From Casuarina equisetifolia (taxonomy: Eukaryota > Streptophyta > Magnoliopsida > Fagales > Casuarinaceae): a stretch of 64,000 nucleotides of DNA. Location of the stretch: NCBI GenBank assembly GCA_028551475.1, contig CM052354.1:19181258-19245257 (forward strand), in the 5' to 3' direction. The notes under the pieces were generated by a model that was given only the letters and a program-made list of their open reading frames with translations, was not told where the DNA came from and searched no databases. A program made the translations under genes and the position numbers. Of the stretch, positions 31,386 through 42,329 are shown one piece after another (the first letter of the stretch is position 1; each line of letters starts with the position of its first letter).

Positions 31386-34300
31386 CTAAAAGTCATCTAA
31401 GTCATGTCGGTCCATGTGAGCCTCATCCTCCCATGCCCTCCAACTGTGAATCTGGTGATATTGTTAAGAAGTTAAAAAAAAAAAAAGGCAATACAAGATA
31501 ACTATTTCATTGTTTCAAACTAAATAACCCAACATATTAGGAGAGTAGAAATTCAAAGAGAACAGAGAGAATGATGGATGCATATAAACTAAATAATGTA
31601 CCATTTCTATTCAAAAGATATTTGAAATATGCCACATTAAGCTTGTGAAAAAGATGTTGGGCTGCACATAAAACACTCTAATTTCACAAACATAAAGCAA
31701 TATACTAAGTCCCAAGAACCAAAGCAGTAATGTGAGATGCTACTCTTAATATAATTGTAGGGAATCTAATCAGTTTTTTATTTCAACATAAAATTGTTTT
31801 GAATGAAGAAATGGGATAATCTCCAAACTTATATTAACAATACAAAAATTTTAGTACTTGATTTGAAATTTATACCATAAGACTTATCTGATCTGGTCAA
31901 TTTTTAGGATTTTTTTGTGAATACATAAATTTTATCTAAATAGAATGTATATGGTACTTGGTTAGTCCATGTTTCTGGACTTTCTTTACATATATCTACT
32001 TGGTTCCACTTCTGTGTCCTGGATCAATGTACTAGGGTTTGTACTCAATTTAGTATGTCCTTCTGTTGGTTAAAAGTTTTCAAACCAAAAGAAGCTTCAA
32101 ACTATTACTCCACCCAGAGTTACTAGATTCTCTAACTGCAAGCAAACCATCTCAGTAGTATGAAAATCTAATTGACATTGCTTTCATGGTTTACAATAAG
32201 CACATAAAATCCTCCACTTTCTTTTTCTTTTGTCATTCTTTTGCGTGTTCACATTCCCAGTCAGGGGTACCATTACTCCACCACCATCATCAAAGGGGCA
32301 CAAAAATTTATCTATCTCTGCTTTCGATGTTGACCGTGTTGGACAGGTGTTGAACAAGAGCTTAAAGACTGTAGTTTTTATCAAAATTAACATGGTCAAT
32401 AGTATTAGTAGCTTGCAGTTAGGTGATAAGAACAACAAGATTCAAATTAAATATGAGACTAGACCAACAACGCTTTAATAAAAAAAATGAACTCTGAACT
32501 TCTAAGTTAGGGTCAGGGTAAGTATACTACAGAATGCCTAACCTTCACAACGGCCAGCAACATCGTTAAGCAGCTGTAGGATATGTGAGTTATTGCCATG
32601 ATGAAGATGAAGCGGTGCAATTGCTCAAGGCCTTCATATGAAACAAATGGTTCATGATCCTGCGGAACAAGAGAAACTCTGAATGACTTCAAGATTAGCC
32701 AGAAAGTAAGCAGGATATAAGACATACTACATAGACACACATGCAAACATTTCTATCTTTATACAATATATATGTATGTATAGATGCAAGAGAATATTTA
32801 ATTTCTCCGGTGAAGTTACATACCCTTTCACATTTATTTTCATTCAATCCGTTCAACATCCTCCTAAACAAGTGAGGTAAAACAGAAACCATCATCAGTT
32901 GATGGCCCTGGGATAAATTCTTTTCAAGTTCTTCATTAATCTCTGCTCTGGAACACGGAGAGAAACTGCTATCATAGAACTTCGATGGGATGCAAATTTT
33001 GGCTATTGTGCTTGAGGTAGCAGTTAAAAGGAGGGAAATAAATCCAAGCAGCATCAAATCTGAAGACAGAAACCCACAAAATAAAAGCTTTATAAATAGC
33101 ACAACAAACGAATACATGAACAAGAGTTATTAATTACTGAAACATGAGATTGCCATGCACAATACCTTCTTTCATTTTCTCCACAGCTGCAACAAGGGGC
33201 TTGTGGTTAGTTTTTCGCAACCACTAAAACAACCACAACCTCAGTTAGACTAGATGCATAAGTTGCACGTATTATTAGGATAATGTAATAAAGCTAACGG
33301 ATATAGATTTTGGTAAGGTATCTTGAAGTAATTCTTATCTTCAAAATACCAAGCAATTGGGAGATTTCAAACCGCTGTACAATGTCTCACTGCATATAGG
33401 AATCAGTCTGGTTTTAAGCATCCAACCCAAATTAACGTATTCTAAATCACCTTAGAAGAACAAGTATACCCTACGCAGTATGAGGTCCACTATAAGCTAA
33501 ACCCCCACCACTATAATGGTTAATGATAAATATGAAAGAACATGGAATATACAAAACAATGTGATTAGTCTTATACCAAAAGGGTTCAGTAACCAAAATG
33601 AATTTGGTCAAACTGGAAGCTTCATACCAAAGTTTTCCAACAAATTCATGGTTATTAAGTGGAAACAATGCAAAGTTTATATAAAAGCATGAAGATCTCA
33701 CTGTGCTTCAGGCATAGACAAACAAAATAAGTTCAAGTAACCGAGTGGAGCATTTCAAGGTTGTGTAATTGGGGCATATACATCTGAATAGTTGATCTAT
33801 AGAAGATGCTCTGCAAGTAAACAAAACAAAACAAAACAAAAAGAGAACTTGTCTGGAAAATTCTATTTGCGGTTTACAGAAAACCATCCATAAGAAACTA
33901 AAATTGTAAGGTGAAATGGTATATGCTACCAACGACTTTGTCTAAGCATGAATCTCAAGAATGATATTCACTATCATCAAAATAGACCATTTACGAGCAA
34001 AGGAGAGCTTTAGGGGGCTAGATCACTTTGATTCGTCTTGATGGTCGTCAAAGAACCCGGTAAGCTAAGGGACAAGCCTACTCAATGGGAAAATTGGATG
34101 GCGTCAAATGGAACATTCAAATACATAATGAACTGGAATCAAACATACACAAAATGTGTCAAATATAATACGTATGCAAGAACGTTGCTTAGCAGACATT
34201 TTGCATCAAATCATCAACCATGTAAAATTGTCTAAACATCATGCCACAAACAATACAGAAAGAGCACTAAAATAGGCAGAAGTTTCAACTAACGAATTAG

Positions 34301-34526
34301 AAGTCCAAGATTGTACTAAGTGGATGACACGGAGAATTATACACAGTGCAAAACTCTATTAAAAAGGCCAAGTTGAAATGACAAAACTGAGATTACTCAA
34401 AGTCCTTAACCGGTGAATCGATCGTTCCACTATAAATGAAACGGCAACAAAGATCGTCAACACAGTAGCGATAGACCATGTCGGAGTCAAGGCCAATGAT
34501 CGCATTTCTTGATCATTTTCCGCCAT
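31386..34526 (-). pseudogene. MLO: MLO protein gene, 5' part (exons 1-5), truncated
   Basis: MLO proteins are seven-helix plasma-membrane proteins that bind calmodulin. Some are powdery-mildew susceptibility factors. Minus-strand exons: 1 starts at 34526 (MAENDQEMRSLALTPTWSIA, then TM1); 2 = 33223-33166 (WLRKTNHKPLVAAVEKMKE); 3 = 33059-32824 (LMLLGFISLLL, with the family PSKFYDSSFSPC); 4 = 32659-32543 ([20 protein letters not shown]3); 5 = 31451-31386 (IHSWRAWEDEAHMDRHD). Exons 2-5 join in phase. Exon 5 then reads LDDF and a stop instead of continuing into the family's next conserved block. No calmodulin-binding tail or later helices follow; the next DNA is the SDR flank. I could not find an exon-1 donor in phase with exon 2. 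So this is a 5' remnant; exons 6-7 of a related copy lie at 45.8-46.6 kb. Confidence 0.85.
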
Positions 34527-34887
34527 TGCGAACAATCCTACCTACGGACCCCACACTTTTATAACAGCGACAGCCAGAAAATTCACTGCCTAGAGCGGTC
34601 ATCTGGAAATGAGGGGAGGAGCAAACCGGCGGGAAATTTCAATAGATGCTTCTGTTACTTAGCTGGTCCCACCACTCCAGGCTACTAACAGAATGCGAGG
34701 GGAGCATTAAGCTTTGAAAAACAATGAACATAGTATAGTCATTCATTGCTCAAAACCGTTTTCCTTTTCTGTTTTTCCTTCCTCCTCTCTCTCTCTCTGT
34801 GTCTCAGTCTCATCGTCCCTGTTTTCTGTTTTTCCTCCTCCCTCTCTTATTTCTCCTCCAAAACAGTCGTCCTCCCTCTCTCTCTCT
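34527..34887. promoter_or_regulatory. Shared divergent upstream region (MLO / 34.9 kb gene)
   Basis: Only 361 bp separate the MLO ATG on the minus strand from the ATG at 34888 on the plus strand, so any promoters overlap. The right half is a strongly CT-rich leader (34770-34887), with CTCTCTCTC runs. A TATAAAAG-like element on the minus strand is at about 34555. Confidence 0.45.
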
Positions 34888-35388
34888 ATGGCTCGTCTGA
34901 TATACATTCGTTCAATCATCTTCGTTCTTCTGGTGCTCAAAGCTGCATCCTACAATCTTACTCGGTCGGAGCTACTGCTTTCTCGGGAGGCTGAGTTGGC
35001 TGTTAAATACCCCCTCACTACTGGAGTGTTCACAGGTTTAGCTTCAGGTTTAGCTGTTATTTACGTTGACCTGCTTATACAGTGCTTATTCAAGTACTTC
35101 TGCGATAAATGGAGACAGTGGCGCTCCCCTTCCGCTCCTTACTACATCCCGTTATCACAAAATCCACCGAGAGGTCCACTCCTTCCACCAGCGGGATCGG
35201 AGCAAAACCGAGTTAACATTCCAGCGCAGCAAGAGCAAGATAACGTTACAACAAGTGAGATACAGAGTAAACCACAATCTGATCTGAATAACGTTGCAAC
35301 AAGTGAGATACAGAGTAATCCACAATCTGATCTGATGGAAAAAGGTGACAAAGGCGAACTTAATATTTCCGGTGGTGTTTTAGTTTAG
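34888..35388 (+). CDS. Putative secreted/single-pass membrane protein, unknown
   Basis: An open frame of 166 residues starts at an ATG after a CT-rich leader; upstream in-frame codons (from 34714) look like translated leader and were left out. Residues 1-21 are a signal-peptide-like segment (MARLIYIRSIIFVLLVLKAA), followed by a second hydrophobic segment (about 50-72, GVFTGLASGLAVIYVDLL) and a basic stop-transfer (KWRQWR). The tail is polar, with two copies of a 16-residue repeat (NV.TSEIQS.PQSDL) encoded by a 48-bp tandem DNA repeat. I know no family for it. It occurs only in unit 1 of the array, between MLO and WD40 remnants. A possible second exon after an acceptor at about 35431 would add QQSRENIPLPQRDPAA-like sequence. 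Confidence 0.55.
   Translation: MARLIYIRSIIFVLLVLKAASYNLTRSELLLSREAELAVKYPLTTGVFTGLASGLAVIYVDLLIQCLFKYFCDKWRQWRSPSAPYYIPLSQNPPRGPLLPPAGSEQNRVNIPAQQEQDNVTTSEIQSKPQSDLNNVATSEIQSNPQSDLMEKGDKGELNISGGVLV
35239..35334 (+). repeat. 48-bp tandem repeat, two copies, in frame
   Basis: Two adjacent 48-bp copies (35239-35286 and 35287-35334) differ at a few bases and encode NV(T/A)TSEIQS(K/N)PQSDL. Because the unit is a multiple of three, the frame is kept. Confidence 0.9.
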
Positions 35389-35460
35389 TATTTATACAAC
35401 TTGTATTTTAAATCTATATTTCTCACCTGCAGAGTTGCAGCAAAGTCGAGAGAACATTCC

Positions 35461-35538
35461 GCTGCCTCAGAGAGATCCAGCCGCCTGCTGCCTCAGAGAG
35501 ATCCAGCCGCCTGCTGCCTCAGAGAGATCCAGTCGCCT
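35461..35538 (+). repeat. 26-bp tandem repeat, three copies
   Basis: Three copies of GCTGCCTCAGAGAGATCCAG plus six bases lie at 35461, 35487 and 35513, followed by partial copies (GAGATCCAGTCGCCTGAGA) to about 35575. Twenty-six is not a multiple of three, so each copy shifts frame. The 72-codon open frame across it (35435-35653) is therefore doubtful as protein. Confidence 0.9.
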
Positions 35539-35659
35539 GAGACGGATGGAGGAGATCCAGTCGCCTGAGATGGATGGAAGAGAGAACGTTGACGCACAAT
35601 CTGATCCTTCAACGGTGACGAAATCTATATCTTCCAATGATTTTTTAGGCTAGCATTTA

Positions 35660-36060
35660 TACAAGCTTGTGTGATGATGTTTTTTTTACTCCGACGTCGG
35701 AATCTATATCCTCTGTTTGTTGTCATTTTCCTGTTTTGTTACTGTCACTTCGGCTATATCCTCTGTTTGTTGTCATTTACACAAGCTTGTGTGAGGATGC
35801 TTTCTTTTACTCCGGTGGACCATAGGAATCTATATCTTCCTGTTTTGATGATGTTTCTTTTTTTACTCCGGTGGACGTCAGAATCTATATCTTCCTGTTC
35901 CTGTTTTGTTATCCTCTATGTTGTCAATTAGTCCATATACCCTATGTTGTTATCCTCTGTTTTGTTGTCAATTAGACCTTTAAATCCATATACTCTATCT
36001 TGTTATCATCTGTTTTGTTGTTTTTAAATCCATATACTCTATCTGTTATTGTCATTGCGG
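35660..36060 (+). repeat. Imperfect repeats around AATCTATATC(T/C)TC(C/T)
   Basis: Degenerate repeats of about 60-80 bp with shared phrases: ACTCCGGTGGAC, AATCTATATCTTCC and CTGTTTTGTTGTC. No coding content was seen. Confidence 0.7.
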
Positions 36061-36411
36061 TTTTGTTAACCAACAACAACAACACACAAAAGAAGAAAAA
36101 GAAATCAACAAATCAAAAAAATTCTTACGATCATGGAAGTGTGTTATAGATTGGAGTTTTTCCCCTTTAAGTAGCTGATTGTTTGAATTGAAAGGAAACC
36201 ATAAAAGAAGCAACTTAATTTTATGCTGTGGAAGCTCAACACATCAAATGTCCCACTGTATAGCTGTAAATACAGAGCATAAGGCACTGAGGTACCATAT
36301 CTGAAATCAGCTAGCACCTACTTAGCAAAGCTTCGTCAATATACTGACAACCCCACAACCGTTCTAGGCCTCATTCACTATAACAACCAATTAAAAAAAA
36401 AGTGACCAAAG
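36060..36411. repeat. WD40-gene 3' flank shared with 47.80-48.02 kb
   Basis: 36185-36371 matches 47805-47999 at about 97% (AAACCATAAAAGAAGCAACT onward, through GCTTCGTCAATATACTGACA). The unit 2 copy stops at the GCTATCTGGG that begins the WD40 exon here, so unit 2 lost the WD40 coding part. Confidence 0.85.
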
Positions 36412-38853
36412 CTATCTGGGCCGGGAATCAGTTACAGTAACACCTTTGGTTCTACTAGGCCGGGAATCAGTTTCATGTTTCCACACATACACATTAGAAT
36501 CCTCACTGGCAGAGACCACGAATTTTCCATTTGCTGTCTGAGAGGCTTATATTTGGCTGTTAGTGTTCCGAAACCCTGTCACAGAATCAACACCAACTTT
36601 GCTATATAAGTTGTTCGGGCCTGGAGTTGCATATACCAACGAAATAAAAGATGTTAATGGGAAACCACAAGCTTAAATCACTAGAAAAATATCTTGCTTA
36701 GGTATCCAGCAGACACAGATGCCCCTACAAACTACTATTAATGAAAAGGATATAATACCACTCAATCTCAATCATTTTTTCAAACAAAAGGATAAGTAGT
36801 GCTTAGAACTTTAATATCCATCCAGTGAGAATGCAAATCTAGATAATGCGCATTGTTCACTGATTGGAAAACAGAAGAAATACATTTCATATAATAGGAA
36901 ATTTAATGATACTAAGAAAAGAAAAGTTAAGTAAGAATTTTGATTTGGATGCCCTATCGCTTAAATCAGGTGAATGACAGTACAACTGATAACTCGAAAC
37001 TGAAAAACTTATAACTGAGTTCTAGATTTTTAAGCAAAACAGATGCTACTTTTGCTGAGGCAGGACACATCACATGATGAGCCCAAATAAGAATATGGAA
37101 GCCAACAATTATATTTAAGACAGTCCAGCATGAAGACTCCATTATAACATAAGCATCCACCAAAATGTTGTCCAACTCCACTGATATTCCATGTAGTCAC
37201 TTAATATTGTACTGTAGCTTTCCGTACTTGACGATAAAACATCTAGTCAAAAGGTGAAAATTTATAGTATGATATTCTATCTCTCGATTTTGCTTTTAAG
37301 GCAGCCGTTGGTGTTGATTCCTATCATCTTCGTAGGTCACTAACTGATTTCAAACCTTTTGGTGAAAATCCATCAACTTCTCAACCCCATTGCTATTTTA
37401 CATAAGTTCCTTCTAAGTATTTTATCACCAAAAAGAAAACGAGTTAAAGTACCACATAACATCACCTTCTTAATTGGGTGTCTAAAACTCAACAGAAAAA
37501 AGTAGTTCTCCCGTAAACTACCCATATGGTTCTCATCGGATTTTCTTCTTTTGTTGTTCTTCAGTTTTAAGATAGAGTGCACGACCCAAACTGGGGCCTC
37601 CACTTGAATGAAAGCATTCAAGCTCTGTAGTGGTGATGAAAGCCCAATGAAACACAGAAATATATCTTCCTTTCATTCACTTTCCTTTCTTAGACAGCCA
37701 CTTCTCTGACTCACAGACACATGCAAAAAGGAACTCGTGCACACCTACTCAGGATCTGAAAAGATCTTTTGAATCCATGAAGACATCTCACTTTGTAGCT
37801 CCCTTTTGACATTCGTAGTTAGGATAGAACCGTTTCAAGTTGTCAAAAGACAGTACAAATGCTAGACCTTTTTACGGACTCTACAGGTTAGGTTGCAAGG
37901 TAGACTAAAAAATCGCATCAAGAAATTAAGGACCATATCTAAGAGATATGGGAAAAGATGACAGCTGGACCACCAAAACCATATGCGGTCAGAAGTTTCA
38001 ACGAAAGGTAAAATAATTAAAGCATATGCTAGAAAAGATTTTACTGGTCAGTCAAACAAAAGATCAGTATCATGAAGTTTTATGGCAGAAATTTGCATTC
38101 AAATAACTTCTAACCTAAAGCATTTTCTACAAGATCTGTGATTGCAGTCCAAGAGACGATTCAATACTGTAATATAAGTGGAGAAGCATTGGATACTAGA
38201 GAAAAATATATTTAGAAGAGACGGAATGTTAAAATCAAGCAGGTAGAATTCAATATCAAACAATACTCTCTAAGAAGCAGAAACCAGCCCGACAATGCTA
38301 CAACATATCTCCAAAGGTCAATGGTTTAAAATATTTTCATAAAAAGGATACCAAAAGGGTGCACCACAGGTTTTCATCGTCTCCAGTGCAATGTTTTAAA
38401 GAAAGAGTCAAAAATATTGTTATTGTTGTTTAATAACACTGAATTAACCATTATCCATCATGGACAGCAAATTATCACAATATTTTGAGTCATAAGTCCA
38501 GAATATAGGCAACTAAATCTAAGAGTTCCCCCTAGAGGGTCAGGGTTATCAAGTTCAAAGCAATCTTTTATCACTGATTGCAAATAATGCAAATAACATT
38601 GGAACCTCACAAACCAAAGAATCACAGGCATCAACTTTGGCCATGCCATCACATCAAACAACCCAATCAGGTTTCATGTCCCAAGCAGTTTCATGTCGCT
38701 AAAGAAAAAAAGAAAAAAGAAAAGAGATGAGACCATTTGATTCTTTTTTTCCCCCTTACCTTTATACTTGTGGACCAGATCAATACCATCAACAACTCGT
38801 ATTCGTGAATCTGCAGAAGTGATGAGTACTTCCGATGAACTTCCCGGAGCAAA
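36412..38853 (-). pseudogene. WD40-repeat protein gene remnant
   Basis: Two minus-strand exons were recognised: 38853-38760 (FAPGSSSEVLITSADSRIRV, then VDGIDLVHKYKG) and 36575-36412 (FRNTNSQI, stop, ASQTANGKFVVSASEDSNVY, then VWKHE). They join in phase (G plus GG). The pattern of a TSADSRIRV blade then SASEDSNVYVW is that of plant WDR44-like WD40 proteins. A TAA at 36547-36549 stands where the family has TCA (Ser), breaking the frame. The propeller's upstream blades are not seen. The last exon also carries an internal duplication of GGCCGGGAATCAGTT. The 2.2 kb between the exons shows nothing else I recognise. Confidence 0.75.
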
Positions 38854-39065
38854 CTGTTCATTTAAACCGATCAGCAAACTTGATGCTAAAAAGTAAAACG
38901 AGCTTTGCGAGGGGAAAACTATGCAAAACCTTGACTTAACCACAGAATCACACCATAGACAAACACAATGGAAACGAAATAGACAGGGGAAAGCGAGGTA
39001 GGAAGGATCTATATGAATTTGTACCAGATGTATTGTACAACCCACAACTCCCCTTGTATGAACCA

Positions 39066-39950
39066 ATTAGTGCACCCTTCAGAAATCAACAAATCAAAAA
39101 TTCTTACGATCATGGAAGTGTTTTATAGATTGGAGTTTTGTCCATAGAAGAACTAAACATTAAGTACAACCAAAACCATATTGTGGCACCGTTATAAAAG
39201 GTTTAATAAAACTAATTTTCCGAAAAAAGAGAGAAAAGAAATTCCCGAGAAAAAGTGAACTTTAAAAAACTACCCACACAAAAATTGCAACATATGATTC
39301 AAAATGATATTTCTTACCTACCTAACCTTTATCTAATAATGACATATAACAAATTGATTCTCAAATCATACATTTAAAAATTAGATTCTTAACAACAAAT
39401 TATATATTTGAAGATTGACTTTCAATTATAAGCTTGTATTGTTAAGGTATTGTCCATGTTCTCTAAAATAATAATAATAACAATAATAAAATTATAAGTT
39501 TGTATTATGACTACAAAGCCAAATAAAGGAAATGGTGTAAAGAAAACAAGTGGAATTAACGTTATATATTGAATTTTGAAAATTTACTCCAATTTTTTAG
39601 AGAAGATATACTTGAATATATACTTATAAGTGAATTATATCTTCTATTCTTTTTAACTAATGTTTTCAACAATAATTCTTTGCTAATAAGGAAAGGAAAT
39701 TGGTGACCAAAAAAAAATACTCTCTTTAAAACCAAAAAAAATACTCTCTTCAAAAAAAATAGCTTGTACGACAAGCTAGACAAAAAAGAGTCCTATAAGC
39801 TTTTTCGTTTTTGTTTTTGTTTCTCTAGTCGCTTTTATATTGATGCTTCTTTTTTGTGAAGGCGTTACATATATACGCACGAAGTCTCTCATACGAAGTT
39901 GTTTGTATGTATATATATGAAACCAAAGAAAAGTTCTTCATTCCTTGTTC
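39066..39950. other. FOLB upstream region, unit 1
   Basis: AT-rich; from 39178 on it matches unit 2 from 49864. It includes the presumed FOLB promoter (39810-39950), also recognisable in unit 3 at 61590-61865. A CACTTTTTCAG acceptor-like site at about 39950-39961 suggests a spliced 5' leader. Confidence 0.6.
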
Positions 39951-40014
39951 TCACTTTTTCAGTGCTGGATATCTCCGGCGCGGGCTTCGCAGTTTCCCAG
40001 TGAAAATTTAGGTG

Positions 40015-40443
40015 ATGGAAACACCCTGCGGTGGAGCTTTGATGGAAGACATTGCAGTAATGAGTGGCGACAAAGTGATTTTGAGAGGGTTGAAATTTCA
40101 TGGATATCATGGGGTGAAGCCAGAAGAAAGGAATCTGGGTCAGAAGTTCTTGGTGGATGTTGATGCTTGGCTGGATCTTCGGCAGGCTGGTAATTCTGAC
40201 TGCTTGTCAGATACTGTTGGTTACACCGAGATTTATCAAATAGTTAGAGAAGTTGTGGAAGGACCTGCACAGAATCTTCTAGAGTCGGTGGCTCAGCTGA
40301 TCGCGTCGACCACCTTCACAAAGCACCCACAGATTTCTGCTTTACGTGTTAAAGTTACAAAGCCTTATGTTGCTCTTCCTGGTTCTGTTGACTCGCTGGG
40401 GGTCGAGATTCTGAGATCCCGAAGGGTAGGTGCACCAAACTAA
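40015..40443 (+). CDS. FOLB: Dihydroneopterin aldolase (unit 1 copy)
   Basis: A single open exon of 142 residues, similar in size to plant FolB proteins. FolB converts 7,8-dihydroneopterin to 6-hydroxymethyl-dihydropterin and glycolaldehyde in folate synthesis, working as an octamer in the cytosol. Family signatures are present: GDKVILRGLKFHGYHGV, PEERNLGQ, DAWLDL, SDTVGYTEIY and the late catalytic-lysine region VKVTKPYVALPGSVD. The first ATG (40015) is used. It differs from the unit 2 copy at only two residues (Met10 versus Lys, Gly139 versus Asp in the tail), so the duplication is recent or the copies have been homogenised. A possible donor in the last codons is discussed under the unit 2 copy; here the downstream acceptor is followed by TGA, so a fused product would end at once. 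Confidence 0.95.
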   Translation: METPCGGALMEDIAVMSGDKVILRGLKFHGYHGVKPEERNLGQKFLVDVDAWLDLRQAGNSDCLSDTVGYTEIYQIVREVVEGPAQNLLESVAQLIASTTFTKHPQISALRVKVTKPYVALPGSVDSLGVEILRSRRVGAPN

Positions 40444-40645
40444 GCCTTTTCTTTTCCATATTGTCCTTGCATTTTGTTAATATCAATGCAATATGTAGGT
40501 TGGTATAATGGAGAAGCCATCTTTCATCGGGGAAAAAAAAATTTGATTACAATTTCTAGCATCGGCATTTGTGATGCCAATTTATTGAGTTATTTATTTA
40601 TTCTTGTATTGTAACTCGTAATGATTATTTTTGCTACAGTGAAAT

Positions 40646-41799
40646 ATGGCGCTAGATTCATGTCAGCAAGATGCAAACCATGGTGATTCAAGCGATTGTT
40701 TTTGTGTTTTTTGTTGTAAAGAAGTTGTATGTCCATCTCCATTGCATTGCATTGATACTTTCGAATGATTTGAACATTAATTTTATGTTAGTAAATTGAA
40801 ACCATAAATCTCATATAAAATGTTATGGAATCCAATAAAAAGAAAACTTGGTCCACCAAAATGCGTTGAAGAAATTTCTTGAGAAAACCACATATGGCTA
40901 ATTGTTGTAGAAGAATATGTTATTTATTGTTTACTTTATTGGACAACTGGTAAGAAATAAGAAATAATTTACATATATATATATATTTTTTGCAGATGCC
41001 TCCTTTTGAGAAAGATGTAATTTCGGTTCATAACTATTGTTCCAAATATGATTTTGATGGGACTCTTTTTTGTCTAGCTTGTCGTACACATCACGTCCAT
41101 TCATCATTTTGTTATTTCAATTTTTTTTTTACTTTTTGATAATTTAGGATAGTCATATTGTTTATATATGACCAAGATTTTTCAAATGTTATTATTCATT
41201 GTTTTCAGGCCAGAAACAAACATTTTATTGACTTCGATGATGATTGGAGACTTTGCTTAGATTGCTATAGTATTGCTATCATGGATCATGAGAAAGTAAA
41301 GCCTATAATTAAAAATGTGCAAAAATTCTACAAGGTACTAAATATGAGAATTGGTGAAGATATTCCCATTTTCCTCGTTGATAAGCATATGCTTCAAAAG
41401 CAAGATCTTGCTAAAGAACTAATATAAGGATTATTATTTATTATAATTATTCTCTAGTTATTTCATTTTTTTATCTTTACAATCAATTTTTTTTTTCTAA
41501 TCCCAGTATGATAAAAATGGCCAACTTTTATCGATATCCGACAAATTGAATGTGGCATTTATGCCATCATGAGCTACAAGTGGTTGAATTGGTTGGCTTG
41601 TACCCTTGACGAGTCCTCGTACAAAAGTATCGAGCAAGTGAAAATTGTGAGAAATTTAATAGAAGCTCGAAAAATCTGAATGGAACATAGACTTGACTTA
41701 GTTGGTGATGGATTTAGGGCAACAAAAAAGACAGTTGATAAGTTCGGCTTTCAAGAGACATTGGATTATGTAGCTTAAACAAAAAGTCTCCCGCAGTAG
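40646..41799 (+). pseudogene. DA1-like gene copy 1a, internally deleted
   Basis: Exon 1 (40646-40726), exon 2 (from 40996) and exon 3 match the intact copy at 51449, encoding the LIM-like Cys clusters (CVFCC, YCSKYDFDGTLFCLAC, CLDCYS). Exon 3 runs to 41424 where TAA follows because the splice donor context is changed. Exon 4 is then joined directly to the last exon at 41540/41541 by a 701-bp deletion, shifting the frame and removing two exons. The last exon also has TGA (after the ARKI motif) and TAA (in YVAxTKS). It cannot make the full protein. Confidence 0.8.
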
Positions 41800-42061
41800 T
41801 TTAATTGTCATGGATCATCCTATAATCCAAAGTTTCTCTCCATTTAGAAACAATATTGGCTACTTTGTTATTCAAATATCTTAGTTTAAACATTTGAATG
41901 TGTCTTTTTTATTTTTTTAGCACAAATTCAGTAGCCTTTTAAAGAAAAAAATGGAGATCTACGAAATTCAATTGTATTCTTTACAAAAGAATACTTGACC
42001 TTTTAAGTAATGAGAAACTATGCCTTGAATCATAGTTGTATAGACTTCCGTAAATCAATAT

Positions 42062-42240
42062 GTGATGAAAATCAATTTTGAAGAAGAAGATGGGCCTACA
42101 ATTTTCAAAATGATTAAACTAATGGCTAAGCAGAATCAATCAAGCTCAGAAGTAAGGAAGTCCTTATGTGAAATGCATGATGGAGAATCTAATGGCCAAA
42201 ACTCCGTTAAATCCCTTGCAACCAACCTAAGCGCATCGAC
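42062..42240 (+). other. Conserved open block downstream of DA1-like copy 1a
   Basis: This stretch stays open in all three units (here, 53576 and 59790). It encodes NFEEEDGPTIFKMIKLMAKQ, then SSSEVRKSLCEMHDG. I know no family. In unit 1 it is cut at about 42248 by a deletion of roughly 240 bp relative to unit 2. It may be an old exon, or 3' UTR that is open by chance. Confidence 0.4.
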
Positions 42241-42329
42241 TTCATCCGCGCTCCTGATATACAAGAAAGAACCAAATTTACAATGTGAAAACACTGAGTT
42301 CCTTATCTGTCCATGCTCGCAGAAATAAA

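Noticed and set aside
36966..37181. 71-codon minus-strand frame inside the WD40 pseudogene intron
   Set aside because: No WD40 blade pattern and no splice sites; an intronic chance frame.
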